From assembly GCF_900010725.2 (NCBI RefSeq), contig NZ_LR734829.1:32597-96596 (forward strand): a stretch of 64,000 nt of DNA, in the 5' to 3' direction. Positions 1 through 10,196 of the stretch are shown piece by piece (within the stretch, counting starts at the first letter, position 1; every line of letters starts with the position of its first letter). A program made the position numbers and the translations under genes. The notes beneath the pieces are model-generated. The model ran no database searches. It was not told the DNA's origin and saw nothing but the letters and a program-made list of their open reading frames with translations. Origin of the DNA: Planktothrix serta PCC 8927 (GTDB taxonomy: Bacteria > Cyanobacteriota > Cyanobacteriia > Cyanobacteriales > Microcoleaceae).

Positions 1-3000
1 TATTCCTCCAATCAACAATTCTCCAACAATTCCTTCGGGGACGGGATTTCCGGCGCTGTCTAAAATATAAATTGAGGTGTTGGCAATTGCTTTACCTATA
101 GAAAGTGCATCTTCTTGTTTCTTAATTTCCTTGATAGTAGACCAAATTGTGGTTTCGGTTGGTCCATAAACATTCCACAGATGAATTTGAAATTTGAGCA
201 GAGATTCAGCTAGTTCTATTGGCAGAGCTTCCCCACCACAAAGAATACGAAAACCATTGTCTGGCTGCCAACCTGCTGCTAATAGCAGTCTCCAGGTGGT
301 TGGGGTGGCTTGCATGATGGTGGCTTGTCTGGCTTGGAGGAGTTGGGCTAATTTAAAGCCGTCTCTGGTGGTTTCTTTATCAGCTATGACTAATCTCGCA
401 CCACTTATGAGTGGTAAGAACAATTCTAGGCCAGCAATGTCGAAGGAAACTGTTGTGACTGCTACTAAGGTATCGCCATCGGTTAGTTGTAGTTTTTCTT
501 GGAAACTGAGGAGGAAATTAACTACGGATTCATGCTGAATTTGCACTCCTTTGGGTTTTCCAGTGGAACCAGATGTATAGATGAGATAAGCTAAATGATT
601 GTTCTCAGAAAGCACAGGTAATGGTGTATCTGGTTGTGGAGATAGCTTATCTAGGAATACCATTGTTGCTGAGGTTTTTGGTAATTGATCGGCTATTTTC
701 TCTTGGGTAACGATCACAGATGCTCCACTGTCTGCAAGCATCCAAGAGATGCGATCGCCAAGTGTGCCGTTAGGCGTATCGCTAGGGAAGGTTGCGTCAA
801 GAGGGAGGTATGCGGCTCCTGCTTTCATAATTCCTAACAGTGCTATTGGCAAACTTGCCTCACGTTCCAGAAAAACTGCTACTAAGGTTTCCCTTGTCAC
901 ATTTAGTTGCAAGAGTGTGCGAGCAATTTGGTTAGATTGATGCTCTATTTCTATGTAAGTTATGTCAGGATCTATGGCGATCGCTTCGGGTGTCTTTTGA
1001 ACTTGTTGGCTGAAGAGTTGATGTATTAATCCGATCGGGCGTTGGAAAATAGACTGATTGCTTTCATCTACAGCTGCTTTCGATAACAAGTTAATTTCAC
1101 CCAGAAATTGTGGTTTTTCTATGGCAATACTGGTCAATATCTGCGTTAAATGGGATAAGAGATTTTCTCGTTCTGTTGCACTGCCAATCTGCGGTTGAAA
1201 AGCAATTTTTAGAGTTAAATCATCCCCTGGTAAAGCGTAAAGACTAATAGGATAGTGATTCTTTTCCAAAGATTCAATTGAATGAATCGTCAATTCTCCT
1301 GAATGTTGCCGTAGACCTTCTGACACTGGGTAATTTTCATATACGACAATTGATTCAAACAATGGTTCTCCTCTCTTGATTTGACTCCATGCTTGAATAT
1401 CTACTAAGGGAGTGAAGGAATATTCATTGATTGCTGCTAAACTGTCACGAATTTCTATGAGCCAATCTTGCAAAGGTTTTGCTGAATTTAATTTGATATG
1501 TAAAGGCAGGGTATTAATAAACAAACCTACCATCTCAGTAAATCCTGATAATTCGGTTGGTCGTCCTGAAACAGTAACACCATAAATGACTTCATCAGCA
1601 CCGCTATACTTACTTAACAAAAGACTCCAAGCAGCTTGCACCAAAGTATTTAATGTGACTTGATTCTTTTGAGCATAAGCCTTGAGTTGGGTATAAACTT
1701 CCTTTTTAAGAGTTGTTTGTAAGGTTTGATATTCAGCAACAGCATTGGGTTTTCGTGATGCCAATCCAAAACTTGTTGCTGAGGATAATCCGTTTAATTG
1801 TTGTCGCCAAAAGGCTTCAGTTGTTCCTGATTCTTTTTGATTTAACCAAACAATAAAATCGCGGTAGTCAGCAGGTTTAGATAAGTTCAAGTCTCGATCG
1901 CTCTTATCCGCTTGATAAAAAGCAATGACATCACGGAAAACTAGGGGTAGTGACCAACCATCTAAAAGTAAATGATGATGAGTCCAACAGAATAGCCAAC
2001 TTTCTGCTTCAGTTCTCACTAAAGTCATACGCATCAATGGCGCTATTTCTGTTAATAAACCTTGTTGGCGGTCTGTGGCTAATAAAACCGACCATTTTTT
2101 GACTTGTTCATCAGTGCTGTGTTCGCGCCAGTCTTCGTAGATAAAAGGTAAATTGACCGAGTGGTGTATTCGTTGCAACGATCGCGGTAAATCTTGCCAA
2201 ACAAAGGAAGCACGTAAGTTAGGATAACGATTAATACAAGATTCCCAAGCTGTTTTAAACTTTTCTACATCTAACTTACCCTGAATTTCTCCACTGACCT
2301 GTTGCAGATAAACATCGGTGCCAGATTGATAGTTGGTATGAAAAAGTATTCCCTCTTGAACTGAAGATAAAGGATAAATATCTTCAACATCATTCGTTTT
2401 TGCTAAGGCAATAATTAGTTGTTCTGAGTTGAGTTTTGCTAGGGGAAAATCTTCAGGAGTCCAACTAGATTGTTGTGTGGGACGTTCTGCTAATAAATGA
2501 TGTAAATGTTTATCAAAACTATCTGCTAAACGGCGAATCGTTCCTTCTTGATGTAATGCTTGGCTGTAGACAAACCGGATCTCTAATTTTTCATGAACGA
2601 TCAATCCTGTTAATTCTAGGGGAACACTGCGTTGGTTTTCTGGGTGGCGAGAATAACCAACTTCTTCAACTGCTGGTGTGAAGGGGGCTGATTTCGAGAT
2701 AGTTTCATCAAACTGACCCAAATAGTTAAACAAAATACTTTGAGGAATTGGCGGTAGCAGGAAGGAATATTCTGGTTTTGTGCTGAGAATTCCATAGGAA
2801 AAACTGTGATTCAGCAAGTTCTCTAGGTGTTTTTGAATGGCTGCTAGATTTTTGAAAATATCACTATCTATTTTTTCTAATTTGCAAGGGAATAGTGAAG
2901 TAAACCAACCTATAGTATCAGAGATATCCACAACGGAGGAAGTTTTCTGGTTAGTTAAAGTTTCTCTTCCATGACTTTCAAGGGCGATCGTAATTTCCCG

Positions 3001-6000
3001 ATCTCCTGTCCATTCTGTCACGGCGAATAATAGGGCGGTGAGTAAAACTTCCTGTATGCGTGCTTTGTGGGTACGAGGTAGTTTCAATAAAAGAGTGTCG
3101 GTTTCTTCTTTGGTGAAATGACACTCAATTTGCCCGATCGAACTTTCTTTGTTATCTAAAATGTTTTTAGGAAAGTCGATCGGTAAAGTTGGATTATCTA
3201 CACTTTGAGTTTTCCAGAAATTAAGTTCTTGCTCCCAATCATAATCTTGAGTCTGATGCTGGAGATAATAACTCCACTGGGGAAAACTCACACTCTTGGC
3301 AGCAATTTCCTCTGGGTTATGTAAAATACAGTATGCTAAATCTCGCAAAATAATCCGCCAAGAAACACCGTCAACAATCAGGTGGTGAATAATCAGTAAT
3401 AATTTGTCAGGGGCGTTTTCTTCTGTTTTGAAATAGACTGCACGGAACAGAGGCCCTCTTTCTAAATTAAGTTGACTTTGAAATTGAGTGGCTATAGGTG
3501 GCAGTTTTTCGGATAACTCTTTTTCGGGAATATGTGTAAGGTCAACGATATCAAAATTGAGTGGATGATTATCTTTAGCTAATTCCTGTACCCAGCCAGT
3601 TTCAGTGTGACGAAATCGTAGATGGAAAGCTGGGTGAGTTTTAGCAATTTGAGTTAAAGCTGTGTGGAATTGCGATGATTCAAACTCAGGTTTGATATTT
3701 AATAGAATTGATTGATTCCAGTGTCCGGGAACCAAGAGGGATTGTTGAAAAAACCAATTTTGGATTGGGGTTAAAGGAACTTCACCTGCTTCAATTTTTG
3801 GCAATGTTGCGATCGATCGATGATTTAATATCTTAACTTGAGATGCCAATGCAGCAACTTGGGGGTATTTAAACAAATCTTGGGGACTAAAGTAAAAACC
3901 TTTATCTCTCGCTTTAGCAATAATTTGTAACCCCATAATTGAGTCGCCGCCTAATTCAAAAAAGTTATCACTAACACCAATACTAGAAACTTGTAATACT
4001 TGTTCCCAAAGATTGGTTAAAACACTTTCAATTTCATTTTGTGGAGCAACATATTCCTCCCGAATAGCTGCATCTTTTGCTTCTGGATGAGGGAGAGAGT
4101 TAATATCAATTTTACCATTTGGTAATAATAGCCAATTTGAAATCTTGATAAAGAGGGAAGGAATCATGTAATTGGGCAGATTCTGGGCTAACTCCAACCG
4201 CAGTTTTTTCTGCCAATTTGCTGGGGTTTCTTTTAGTTCTAAATAAGCAATGAGACGGCTTGGTTCGTCGGGGAGAGAAAATGCTTTAACAACGGCGCAA
4301 GTTACCCAAGGTTGTTTTTCTAATGCTGCGACTATTTCGCCAGTTTCTATGCGGAATCCTCGGACTTTAACTTGTTGGTCGGCGCGTCCGAGAAATTCAA
4401 TGTTTCCATCTGGTAAATAACGAGCGCGATCGCCTGTTCGGTACATCCTGCAACCTGCGTTTTCTGTAAACGGGTCTGGTAAAAAGTTTTCTGCGGTTAT
4501 TCGAGGTGCCCTCCAGTAACCGCGAGCAAGCTGATAACCTGCGATAAATAATTCTCCAGGGGTGCCAATAGGTACGGGTTGTAAGTGGGAGTTGAGAATA
4601 TAAAGTCTCGTATTTTTGACTGGTTGACCGATGGGAATTGTCGCTGTTTTTTCCCTGTCTCGGCAAGTGTGATAGACTGACTCAACGGTTGTTTCTGCTG
4701 GGCCGTAAATATTCACTAAGGGAATCCCTAATAGCTTATAAAATTGTTCCCAAACTCTCGTTTTTAGAGCTTCACCACCACTAAACATTAAACGGAGACT
4801 AGAGCATTCTGCAAATTCGGGTTCCCCAAGTAACACCTCTAATAAACTCGGTACAACAACTAGCAAAGTTACTTCTTCACTCTTTATCTTTTGCACAAGA
4901 TAGCCAGGGTCTTGATGTGCGCCTTGTTTGCCAATTAAGAGTTTTGCTCCAACCATTAGAGGTGCCCAAAGTTCATCTACGGAAGCGTCAAAGCTAAGGG
5001 AAGTTTTCTGAAAAATAATGTCATGAGGACTAACACTGAAAGTGTCAATAAACCAGTTTATATGACACGCTAATGCTTGATGGGAAATTGCTATGCTTTT
5101 GGGATGTCCTGTGGAGCCGGATGTAAAAATAATATAAGCAAGATTTTCACCCCAAATTGGCAGGTTTAGGTCTTCAGAAGGGTGTTGATTAATTTCTTCT
5201 GTGCAGTGATTAAGGAAAAGGACTTGACTCCCGCTTTCTGCTAGGTCAGGGATTTGTAAGTCTGAGTGGCTTAATAAAAGGCTGATTTCTGCATCTTGGA
5301 GCATTCTTTGAATGCGAGCAAGGGGATATTGTGGATCGATCGGCACATAACAGCCGCCAACTTTGAGGACTGCAAGTAAAGCACAAATCATTTCTAAAGA
5401 TGGTTTTAGACAAATACCCACCGCTTTATCTAGACCAATACCGCAACTCAGCAAAAATCGGGCTAACTGATTCGCTTTTTGATTTAACTGTGCATAAGTC
5501 CAACTGTCACCTTCAAAAATGACTGCTGTTGCATCTGGAGTTTTGGCAGCTTGTTGGGCAATTTTTTCATGTACCCATTGACTAGGCGGGGGAGAATATG
5601 GAATATCGGCGCATAGCTGCTCATGATTCTCATAAATGAGGCGATGAGCGTGAGGATCGGCGGTTAAGGCTTCTAGGCTATGTTGATAATGGTGAGCGAT
5701 GGTGGTGATTTGCCGATCGCTAAATTGCCCTGTGTTGTATGTGATATTTAAAGCTAGGCTAACGGTAGCGACTTCCTCACTCCAACTAACAGCAAAGGGA
5801 ATATTTGTTTCATCTAAAGATTCTGATTGAATCAGTTCAACTTCTCGCCATTTTAATAGTCCTTCATAGACATGGAAGTGAACAAAATTGAAAGAGGTTT
5901 CATAGAAAGGTTGATTCCCATTTAATCTTTGCAGTTCTGAAGCAGGAAAATGACGATTTGGCATTAATGCTTGTTCAGCACGCCAAGTTTTTTGAATCAA

Positions 6001-9000
6001 GTCAATCCAAGACCCCGAAGGTAATTTTAAACGCAATGGCAATGTATTGAGGAATAATCCTAAAACGCGATCGCTATCAATTTCTGTAGGTCTGCTGTTA
6101 CTGACTAATCCTGTAACAACTTCTTCTTCTCCTGAAAAAACAGCCAGAATATGCAGATGGAGCGCCAATAACACAGTTCTTAAAGGTACGCCCAATTGAT
6201 GAGCGAGGTTTTTTACTCTTTGGGAAAGGGAATCTGGTAAGATGATGTCAATTTTCCCTGTCTTTGGTTTTGATTCTGATGAATTTGTCTCATGCAGACG
6301 GGGTAGTTGAGTGAAGGGAAGTCCTGCTATTTGTTGTTGCCAAAATTCTCTTTGTTTGTCGTCTTTTAATGCTTGTTGTTCTAAAGCAATAAACCGAGAA
6401 TATTCTAATTGGGGTGCGGGGGGTAAGGGGGGTACATTTTTGTTCGTTAAATGGAGATATGAGCTTGTTAATTCTGTTAAGAGGTTGGCTAAACTCCATC
6501 CATCTGCGATCGCGTGATGCAATGTTAAAGTTGCTTGCATCACATTTTTATCAAGCAAATGAATATGAAACCGCATTAACGGTGCAAGTTTGTAATCAAA
6601 GCGATTCTTTCTTTCTTGGTCAATAAAACTTTTAATATAAGTATCCTGCGCTGTTGTTGATAAATGAGTTATATCCTCAAACCCAACTTTTGCAGGTACT
6701 TGTTTAACAACAACTTGCAGGGGTTGACTAAATTCAGCTAAATAAAATGCTGTCCGTAATACCCGATGTCTAGCAACTATTTGGGTGTATGCTTTTTCCC
6801 AATTTTTGATGTCAAAGGGGATGCGAATGCGGAAGCTAAAAACATCATGGTAGGTCGTCGAAGCTTCTGAATATTCACTATGAAAGAGCATCCCAGTTTG
6901 CAGTTTTGCTAAGGGATAAGCATTATCAGCCCAATCTAGCAATTTTTCTTGGTCTGCTGTTGAAATCAAAGCAAAGGGTGTGTCATCTATATTTTCTACC
7001 ACATCAGATTGAGTCACTCTAGCAGCTAAATCTGATAGCACAGGATAAGAAAAAATTTGCTCTAGCTTTAGGTTGATTCCTTGAGATTGGGCAAGAGAAA
7101 CAACACGAATACTTCGGATAGAATCGCCGCCTAAGACAAAATAATTATCAAATCTGCTGACCTGTTCTACACCTAAGACTTGTTGCCAGATATCCGCTAA
7201 AATTTCCTCAATAGGTGTAGCAGGAGGAATAAAAGAAACTTCGAGATTTTCTCTCTTAGTTTCTGGTTTTGGTAAAGCTTTTCTATCAACTTTACCGTTA
7301 TGAGTTAGTGGGAATTTTTCGAGGTAGACAAACTGCGCTGGTATCATGAATTCAGGCAGTTTGGTTTGTAAGTATTTTCGTAGAGTTTCGATGCTGGGTT
7401 GCTTTTCTGGGTAACAAACTATATAAGCAATTAAATATTTTTCCTCAGTTTCAGTGTCGGAGTTCGTTAAAACTAGAGCTTCACGCACTTCCGAGAACTG
7501 GCAAATCGCAGCTTCGATTTCACCGATTTCAATTCGGAAACCACGAATTTTTATTTGATTGTCTATGCGTCCTAAATATTCTAAATCACCGTTAGGCAGA
7601 AAGCGACCTAAATCACCACTGCGATACAAGTGGGAATCTGAATTAACTGATAAATCAGCAAAACAGTCCTTAACAAACCGTTGAGCAGTCAGTTCTGGTC
7701 GGTTAATATAGCCACTAGCAACTCCTGCGCCGCCAATGTAAATTTCACCAATAACTCCGGGTGGTAAGGGATTACCATAAGGGTCAAGGATATAGAGATC
7801 TAAGTCTGGTATAGGTTGACCAATTAAACTACCAGATGAGTTGTCTATATCTTGTTTAGTAATTAATCTGTAGGTGACATGAACGGTGGTTTCTGTAATC
7901 CCGTACATATTCACCAAGCGGGTTTGATTTTCCCCGAAATGCTCAAACCAAGGGCGCAAACTTGGGAGGTTTAAGGCTTCACCACCGAAGATAATGTAGC
8001 GTAACTTAGATAATTTGTCACTAAGACTTCTACAGGCAAGTAATTGAGCGAAGGCTGAGGGTGTTTGATTCAAAACTGTCACTTGCTCTTGTTGGAGGAG
8101 TTGGAGAAAGCTTTGGGGATTACGGCTGATACAATGAGGAACGATCGCTATTCTGCCACCATAAAGTAGAGCACCCCAAATTTCCCACACAGAAAAGTCA
8201 AAAGCAAAGGAATGAAAAAATGTCCAAACATCTTGCTCATTGAAAGCAAACCAATGTTCTGTACTCTGAAACAGCCGGATAAGGTTGTGTTGCGTGATCA
8301 GTACGCCTTTGGGTTGTCCTGTGGAACCAGATGTGTATATGATATAAGCCCCTGAGTTTGGATCAAGAGTTTCTGACAAAGGCTCAGTGCTTTCTGTTAA
8401 GAAAGGTGCATCTTCCTCATCTAAACAAATTTTGATCTGAGATTCTGGTAGGTGGGAACGGATTGCGGTTGTGGTGAGAATGAGTTTTGCTTCACAGTCA
8501 CTAACAGTAAATTCAATTCTTTCACGGGGATAAGCTGGGTCAACAGGAACGTATACGCCTCCTGCTTTGACAACAGCCAGCATAGCAATAATTAATTCTG
8601 GAGAACGTTCCAAACAAATCACAACCCGTTTTTCTGCACCAATACCTTGCCTTTTGAGATAATGAGCAATGCGATTAGATTGTGTGTCTATTTCTTGATA
8701 TGTCAAATTTTGATTTTCAAACGTGAGTGCAGTGCGTTGAGGGTATTGATTAACGATTTTTGCAAATTTTTCTTTGAGGGTTACTCTACTCTTTAAAATC
8801 GGTTTTGGAGTTTCTTCTTCCCGATCTAATTTTGGAATAAGTTGAGCATTTAAAGATAAAGACTGCAAAGGTTCTTGAGCGTTATTTGCCATATTAATGA
8901 GCAAATCACAGAATTGCTTTAGCAGCAATTCCATAGCTACCGTATCAAAGCGATCGGCATTATAACTTAATTTCAGAGATAATTCATTCCCCGGTACTAC

Positions 9001-10173
9001 TACCAAAGTTAATGGATAATGAGTCGTTTCAAAAAAAGAACACTCTGGCACATTCAGGCCAAAGTCTCCTGCTTTTAACGATGTATCAACAGGAAAATTC
9101 TCAAAAGCCAGCAGACTTTCAAACAATGGCTGACCTCTAGGCACATCACTCCATCCTTGAATATCTGAAAGGCTAGAGTGTTCAAACTGACGCATTAAAA
9201 CCACCTGTGTTTGCAGGTTTTGTAACCAAGTATCAAGGGGTTCTTTTTCGGAGATAAAAACACGCAATGGTAAGGTGTTTATGAAGGGGCCGATCATCCC
9301 TTCTACTCCTGGTAATTCCGGGGGTCGTCCTGCTACTGTAATTCCATAAACTAGGTCTTGATTACGGCTATAGCGGTTTAGCAGTATCGCCCAAGCCCCC
9401 TGAATCACAGTATTGAGAGTGATCCGACAATTTTGAGCTAATTTTTGCAATAACTCTGTTACTTCTGAAGCCAATAGTTGTTTTATTTCTCCTTTAAGAA
9501 AAGCACCTTCTGGCTTGGTTTTAGATATCATTAAAAGCGGAGTCGCACTTTCAAATCCATCCATATATTGATGCCAAAAAGCTTCGCTATCCTGGGGATT
9601 TTTTTGTTTGAGCCAAGCCAGAAAATCACCGTAAGGGCGGATATTTGGTAGGGAGATTTCTACATTTTCTCTCTTCGCTTTATGCAACATTAAGAATTCG
9701 CGTAACAGCAAGGGCCAAGACCAACCATCTAAAATTAAATGATGGTGACTCCATACTAAATGCCAAGAATCTTGAGCTAGACGAATTAAGGTAACTCGCA
9801 TTAAAGGCGGACGATTAAGAATAAATCCCTTTCTTCTGTCTGCTTCTAGAAATTCTGTGAAGCGGGTTGCTTGGGCAGAGTTATTTAAACCACGCCAATC
9901 TTCTTCTAAAATATTAAATACCAGTTCACGAAAGACAACTTGTACTGGTTCTGTTTGACCTTTGGTAATAATTGCCGTCCGTAAAATAGGATGACGGTTG
10001 ACGAGAGTTTGCCATGCTTGGCGAACAGCACTAACAGAGACATCACCTTCTAATCGGCAATGAAATTGCTCGAAATATATACCTGATTCTGGTTCATAAA
10101 GTGAATGGAATAATAGTCCTTTTTGTAATGGAGTTAGGGGGAAAATGTCTTCGATTTGAGCTTTTAATGGCAT
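1..10173 (-). CDS. Nonribosomal peptide synthetase 'B', three modules, 3' end cut by the window edge (Thr/Dhb, Gln/Glu-like with epimerase, Gly)
   Basis: 3,391 codons are visible and the frame runs off base 1. Domain order: C, A, T, C, A, T, E, C, A (partial). The first C (HHLILDG near residue 144) is of the kind that follows an epimerase, matching the E domain ending NRPS A. The first A domain has pocket residues DFWNIGMVHK (threonine). Its T domain reads LGGDSIRS. The second C (HHAIADG near residue 1224) contains an unusual HFHVYEGL stretch. The second A domain reads DADVFGIVEK, not a standard code but of the DAxxFG type seen for Gln/Glu. A T domain and a typical E domain (HHLIVDGVSW) follow, then C (HHLLLDG) and an A domain reading DILQLGVIW, a glycine code. 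The ATG has AGGAG eight bases upstream and lies 23 bp after the NRPS A stop, so the two are co-transcribed. Inferred role: residues 5-7 of a hassallidin-type peptide. Family and domains are certain; substrates are read by eye. Confidence 0.95.
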   Translation of the reverse strand, partial: MPLKAQIEDIFPLTPLQKGLLFHSLYEPESGIYFEQFHCRLEGDVSVSAVRQAWQTLVNRHPILRTAIITKGQTEPVQVVFRELVFNILEEDWRGLNNSAQATRFTEFLEADRRKGFILNRPPLMRVTLIRLAQDSWHLVWSHHHLILDGWSWPLLLREFLMLHKAKRENVEISLPNIRPYGDFLAWLKQKNPQDSEAFWHQYMDGFESATPLLMISKTKPEGAFLKGEIKQLLASEVTELLQKLAQNCRITLNTVIQGAWAILLNRYSRNQDLVYGITVAGRPPELPGVEGMIGPFINTLPLRVFISEKEPLDTWLQNLQTQVVLMRQFEHSSLSDIQGWSDVPRGQPLFESLLAFENFPVDTSLKAGDFGLNVPECSFFETTHYPLTLVVVPGNELSLKLSYNADRFDTVAMELLLKQFCDLLINMANNAQEPLQSLSLNAQLIPKLDREEETPKPILKSRVTLKEKFAKIVNQYPQRTALTFENQNLTYQEIDTQSNRIAHYLKRQGIGAEKRVVICLERSPELIIAMLAVVKAGGVYVPVDPAYPRERIEFTVSDCEAKLILTTTAIRSHLPESQIKICLDEEDAPFLTESTEPLSETLDPNSGAYIIYTSGSTGQPKGVLITQHNLIRLFQSTEHWFAFNEQDVWTFFHSFAFDFSVWEIWGALLYGGRIAIVPHCISRNPQSFLQLLQQEQVTVLNQTPSAFAQLLACRSLSDKLSKLRYIIFGGEALNLPSLRPWFEHFGENQTRLVNMYGITETTVHVTYRLITKQDIDNSSGSLIGQPIPDLDLYILDPYGNPLPPGVIGEIYIGGAGVASGYINRPELTAQRFVKDCFADLSVNSDSHLYRSGDLGRFLPNGDLEYLGRIDNQIKIRGFRIEIGEIEAAICQFSEVREALVLTNSDTETEEKYLIAYIVCYPEKQPSIETLRKYLQTKLPEFMIPAQFVYLEKFPLTHNGKVDRKALPKPETKRENLEVSFIPPATPIEEILADIWQQVLGVEQVSRFDNYFVLGGDSIRSIRVVSLAQSQGINLKLEQIFSYPVLSDLAARVTQSDVVENIDDTPFALISTADQEKLLDWADNAYPLAKLQTGMLFHSEYSEASTTYHDVFSFRIRIPFDIKNWEKAYTQIVARHRVLRTAFYLAEFSQPLQVVVKQVPAKVGFEDITHLSTTAQDTYIKSFIDQERKNRFDYKLAPLMRFHIHLLDKNVMQATLTLHHAIADGWSLANLLTELTSSYLHLTNKNVPPLPPAPQLEYSRFIALEQQALKDDKQREFWQQQIAGLPFTQLPRLHETNSSESKPKTGKIDIILPDSLSQRVKNLAHQLGVPLRTVLLALHLHILAVFSGEEEVVTGLVSNSRPTEIDSDRVLGLFLNTLPLRLKLPSGSWIDLIQKTWRAEQALMPNRHFPASELQRLNGNQPFYETSFNFVHFHVYEGLLKWREVELIQSESLDETNIPFAVSWSEEVATVSLALNITYNTGQFSDRQITTIAHHYQHSLEALTADPHAHRLIYENHEQLCADIPYSPPPSQWVHEKIAQQAAKTPDATAVIFEGDSWTYAQLNQKANQLARFLLSCGIGLDKAVGICLKPSLEMICALLAVLKVGGCYVPIDPQYPLARIQRMLQDAEISLLLSHSDLQIPDLAESGSQVLFLNHCTEEINQHPSEDLNLPIWGENLAYIIFTSGSTGHPKSIAISHQALACHINWFIDTFSVSPHDIIFQKTSLSFDASVDELWAPLMVGAKLLIGKQGAHQDPGYLVQKIKSEEVTLLVVVPSLLEVLLGEPEFAECSSLRLMFSGGEALKTRVWEQFYKLLGIPLVNIYGPAETTVESVYHTCRDREKTATIPIGQPVKNTRLYILNSHLQPVPIGTPGELFIAGYQLARGYWRAPRITAENFLPDPFTENAGCRMYRTGDRARYLPDGNIEFLGRADQQVKVRGFRIETGEIVAALEKQPWVTCAVVKAFSLPDEPSRLIAYLELKETPANWQKKLRLELAQNLPNYMIPSLFIKISNWLLLPNGKIDINSLPHPEAKDAAIREEYVAPQNEIESVLTNLWEQVLQVSSIGVSDNFFELGGDSIMGLQIIAKARDKGFYFSPQDLFKYPQVAALASQVKILNHRSIATLPKIEAGEVPLTPIQNWFFQQSLLVPGHWNQSILLNIKPEFESSQFHTALTQIAKTHPAFHLRFRHTETGWVQELAKDNHPLNFDIVDLTHIPEKELSEKLPPIATQFQSQLNLERGPLFRAVYFKTEENAPDKLLLIIHHLIVDGVSWRIILRDLAYCILHNPEEIAAKSVSFPQWSYYLQHQTQDYDWEQELNFWKTQSVDNPTLPIDFPKNILDNKESSIGQIECHFTKEETDTLLLKLPRTHKARIQEVLLTALLFAVTEWTGDREITIALESHGRETLTNQKTSSVVDISDTIGWFTSLFPCKLEKIDSDIFKNLAAIQKHLENLLNHSFSYGILSTKPEYSFLLPPIPQSILFNYLGQFDETISKSAPFTPAVEEVGYSRHPENQRSVPLELTGLIVHEKLEIRFVYSQALHQEGTIRRLADSFDKHLHHLLAERPTQQSSWTPEDFPLAKLNSEQLIIALAKTNDVEDIYPLSSVQEGILFHTNYQSGTDVYLQQVSGEIQGKLDVEKFKTAWESCINRYPNLRASFVWQDLPRSLQRIHHSVNLPFIYEDWREHSTDEQVKKWSVLLATDRQQGLLTEIAPLMRMTLVRTEAESWLFCWTHHHLLLDGWSLPLVFRDVIAFYQADKSDRDLNLSKPADYRDFIVWLNQKESGTTEAFWRQQLNGLSSATSFGLASRKPNAVAEYQTLQTTLKKEVYTQLKAYAQKNQVTLNTLVQAAWSLLLSKYSGADEVIYGVTVSGRPTELSGFTEMVGLFINTLPLHIKLNSAKPLQDWLIEIRDSLAAINEYSFTPLVDIQAWSQIKRGEPLFESIVVYENYPVSEGLRQHSGELTIHSIESLEKNHYPISLYALPGDDLTLKIAFQPQIGSATERENLLSHLTQILTSIAIEKPQFLGEINLLSKAAVDESNQSIFQRPIGLIHQLFSQQVQKTPEAIAIDPDITYIEIEHQSNQIARTLLQLNVTRETLVAVFLEREASLPIALLGIMKAGAAYLPLDATFPSDTPNGTLGDRISWMLADSGASVIVTQEKIADQLPKTSATMVFLDKLSPQPDTPLPVLSENNHLAYLIYTSGSTGKPKGVQIQHESVVNFLLSFQEKLQLTDGDTLVAVTTVSFDIAGLELFLPLISGARLVIADKETTRDGFKLAQLLQARQATIMQATPTTWRLLLAAGWQPDNGFRILCGGEALPIELAESLLKFQIHLWNVYGPTETTIWSTIKEIKKQEDALSIGKAIANTSIYILDSAGNPVPEGIVGELLIGGI

Positions 10174-10196
10174 AGAATTTCTCCTGTTTTAAATAT

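Noticed and set aside
4397..4685. Two overlapping minus-strand frames of 62 and 89 codons
   Set aside because: They lie in other frames of NRPS B, within a conserved A domain; shadows of the real gene.
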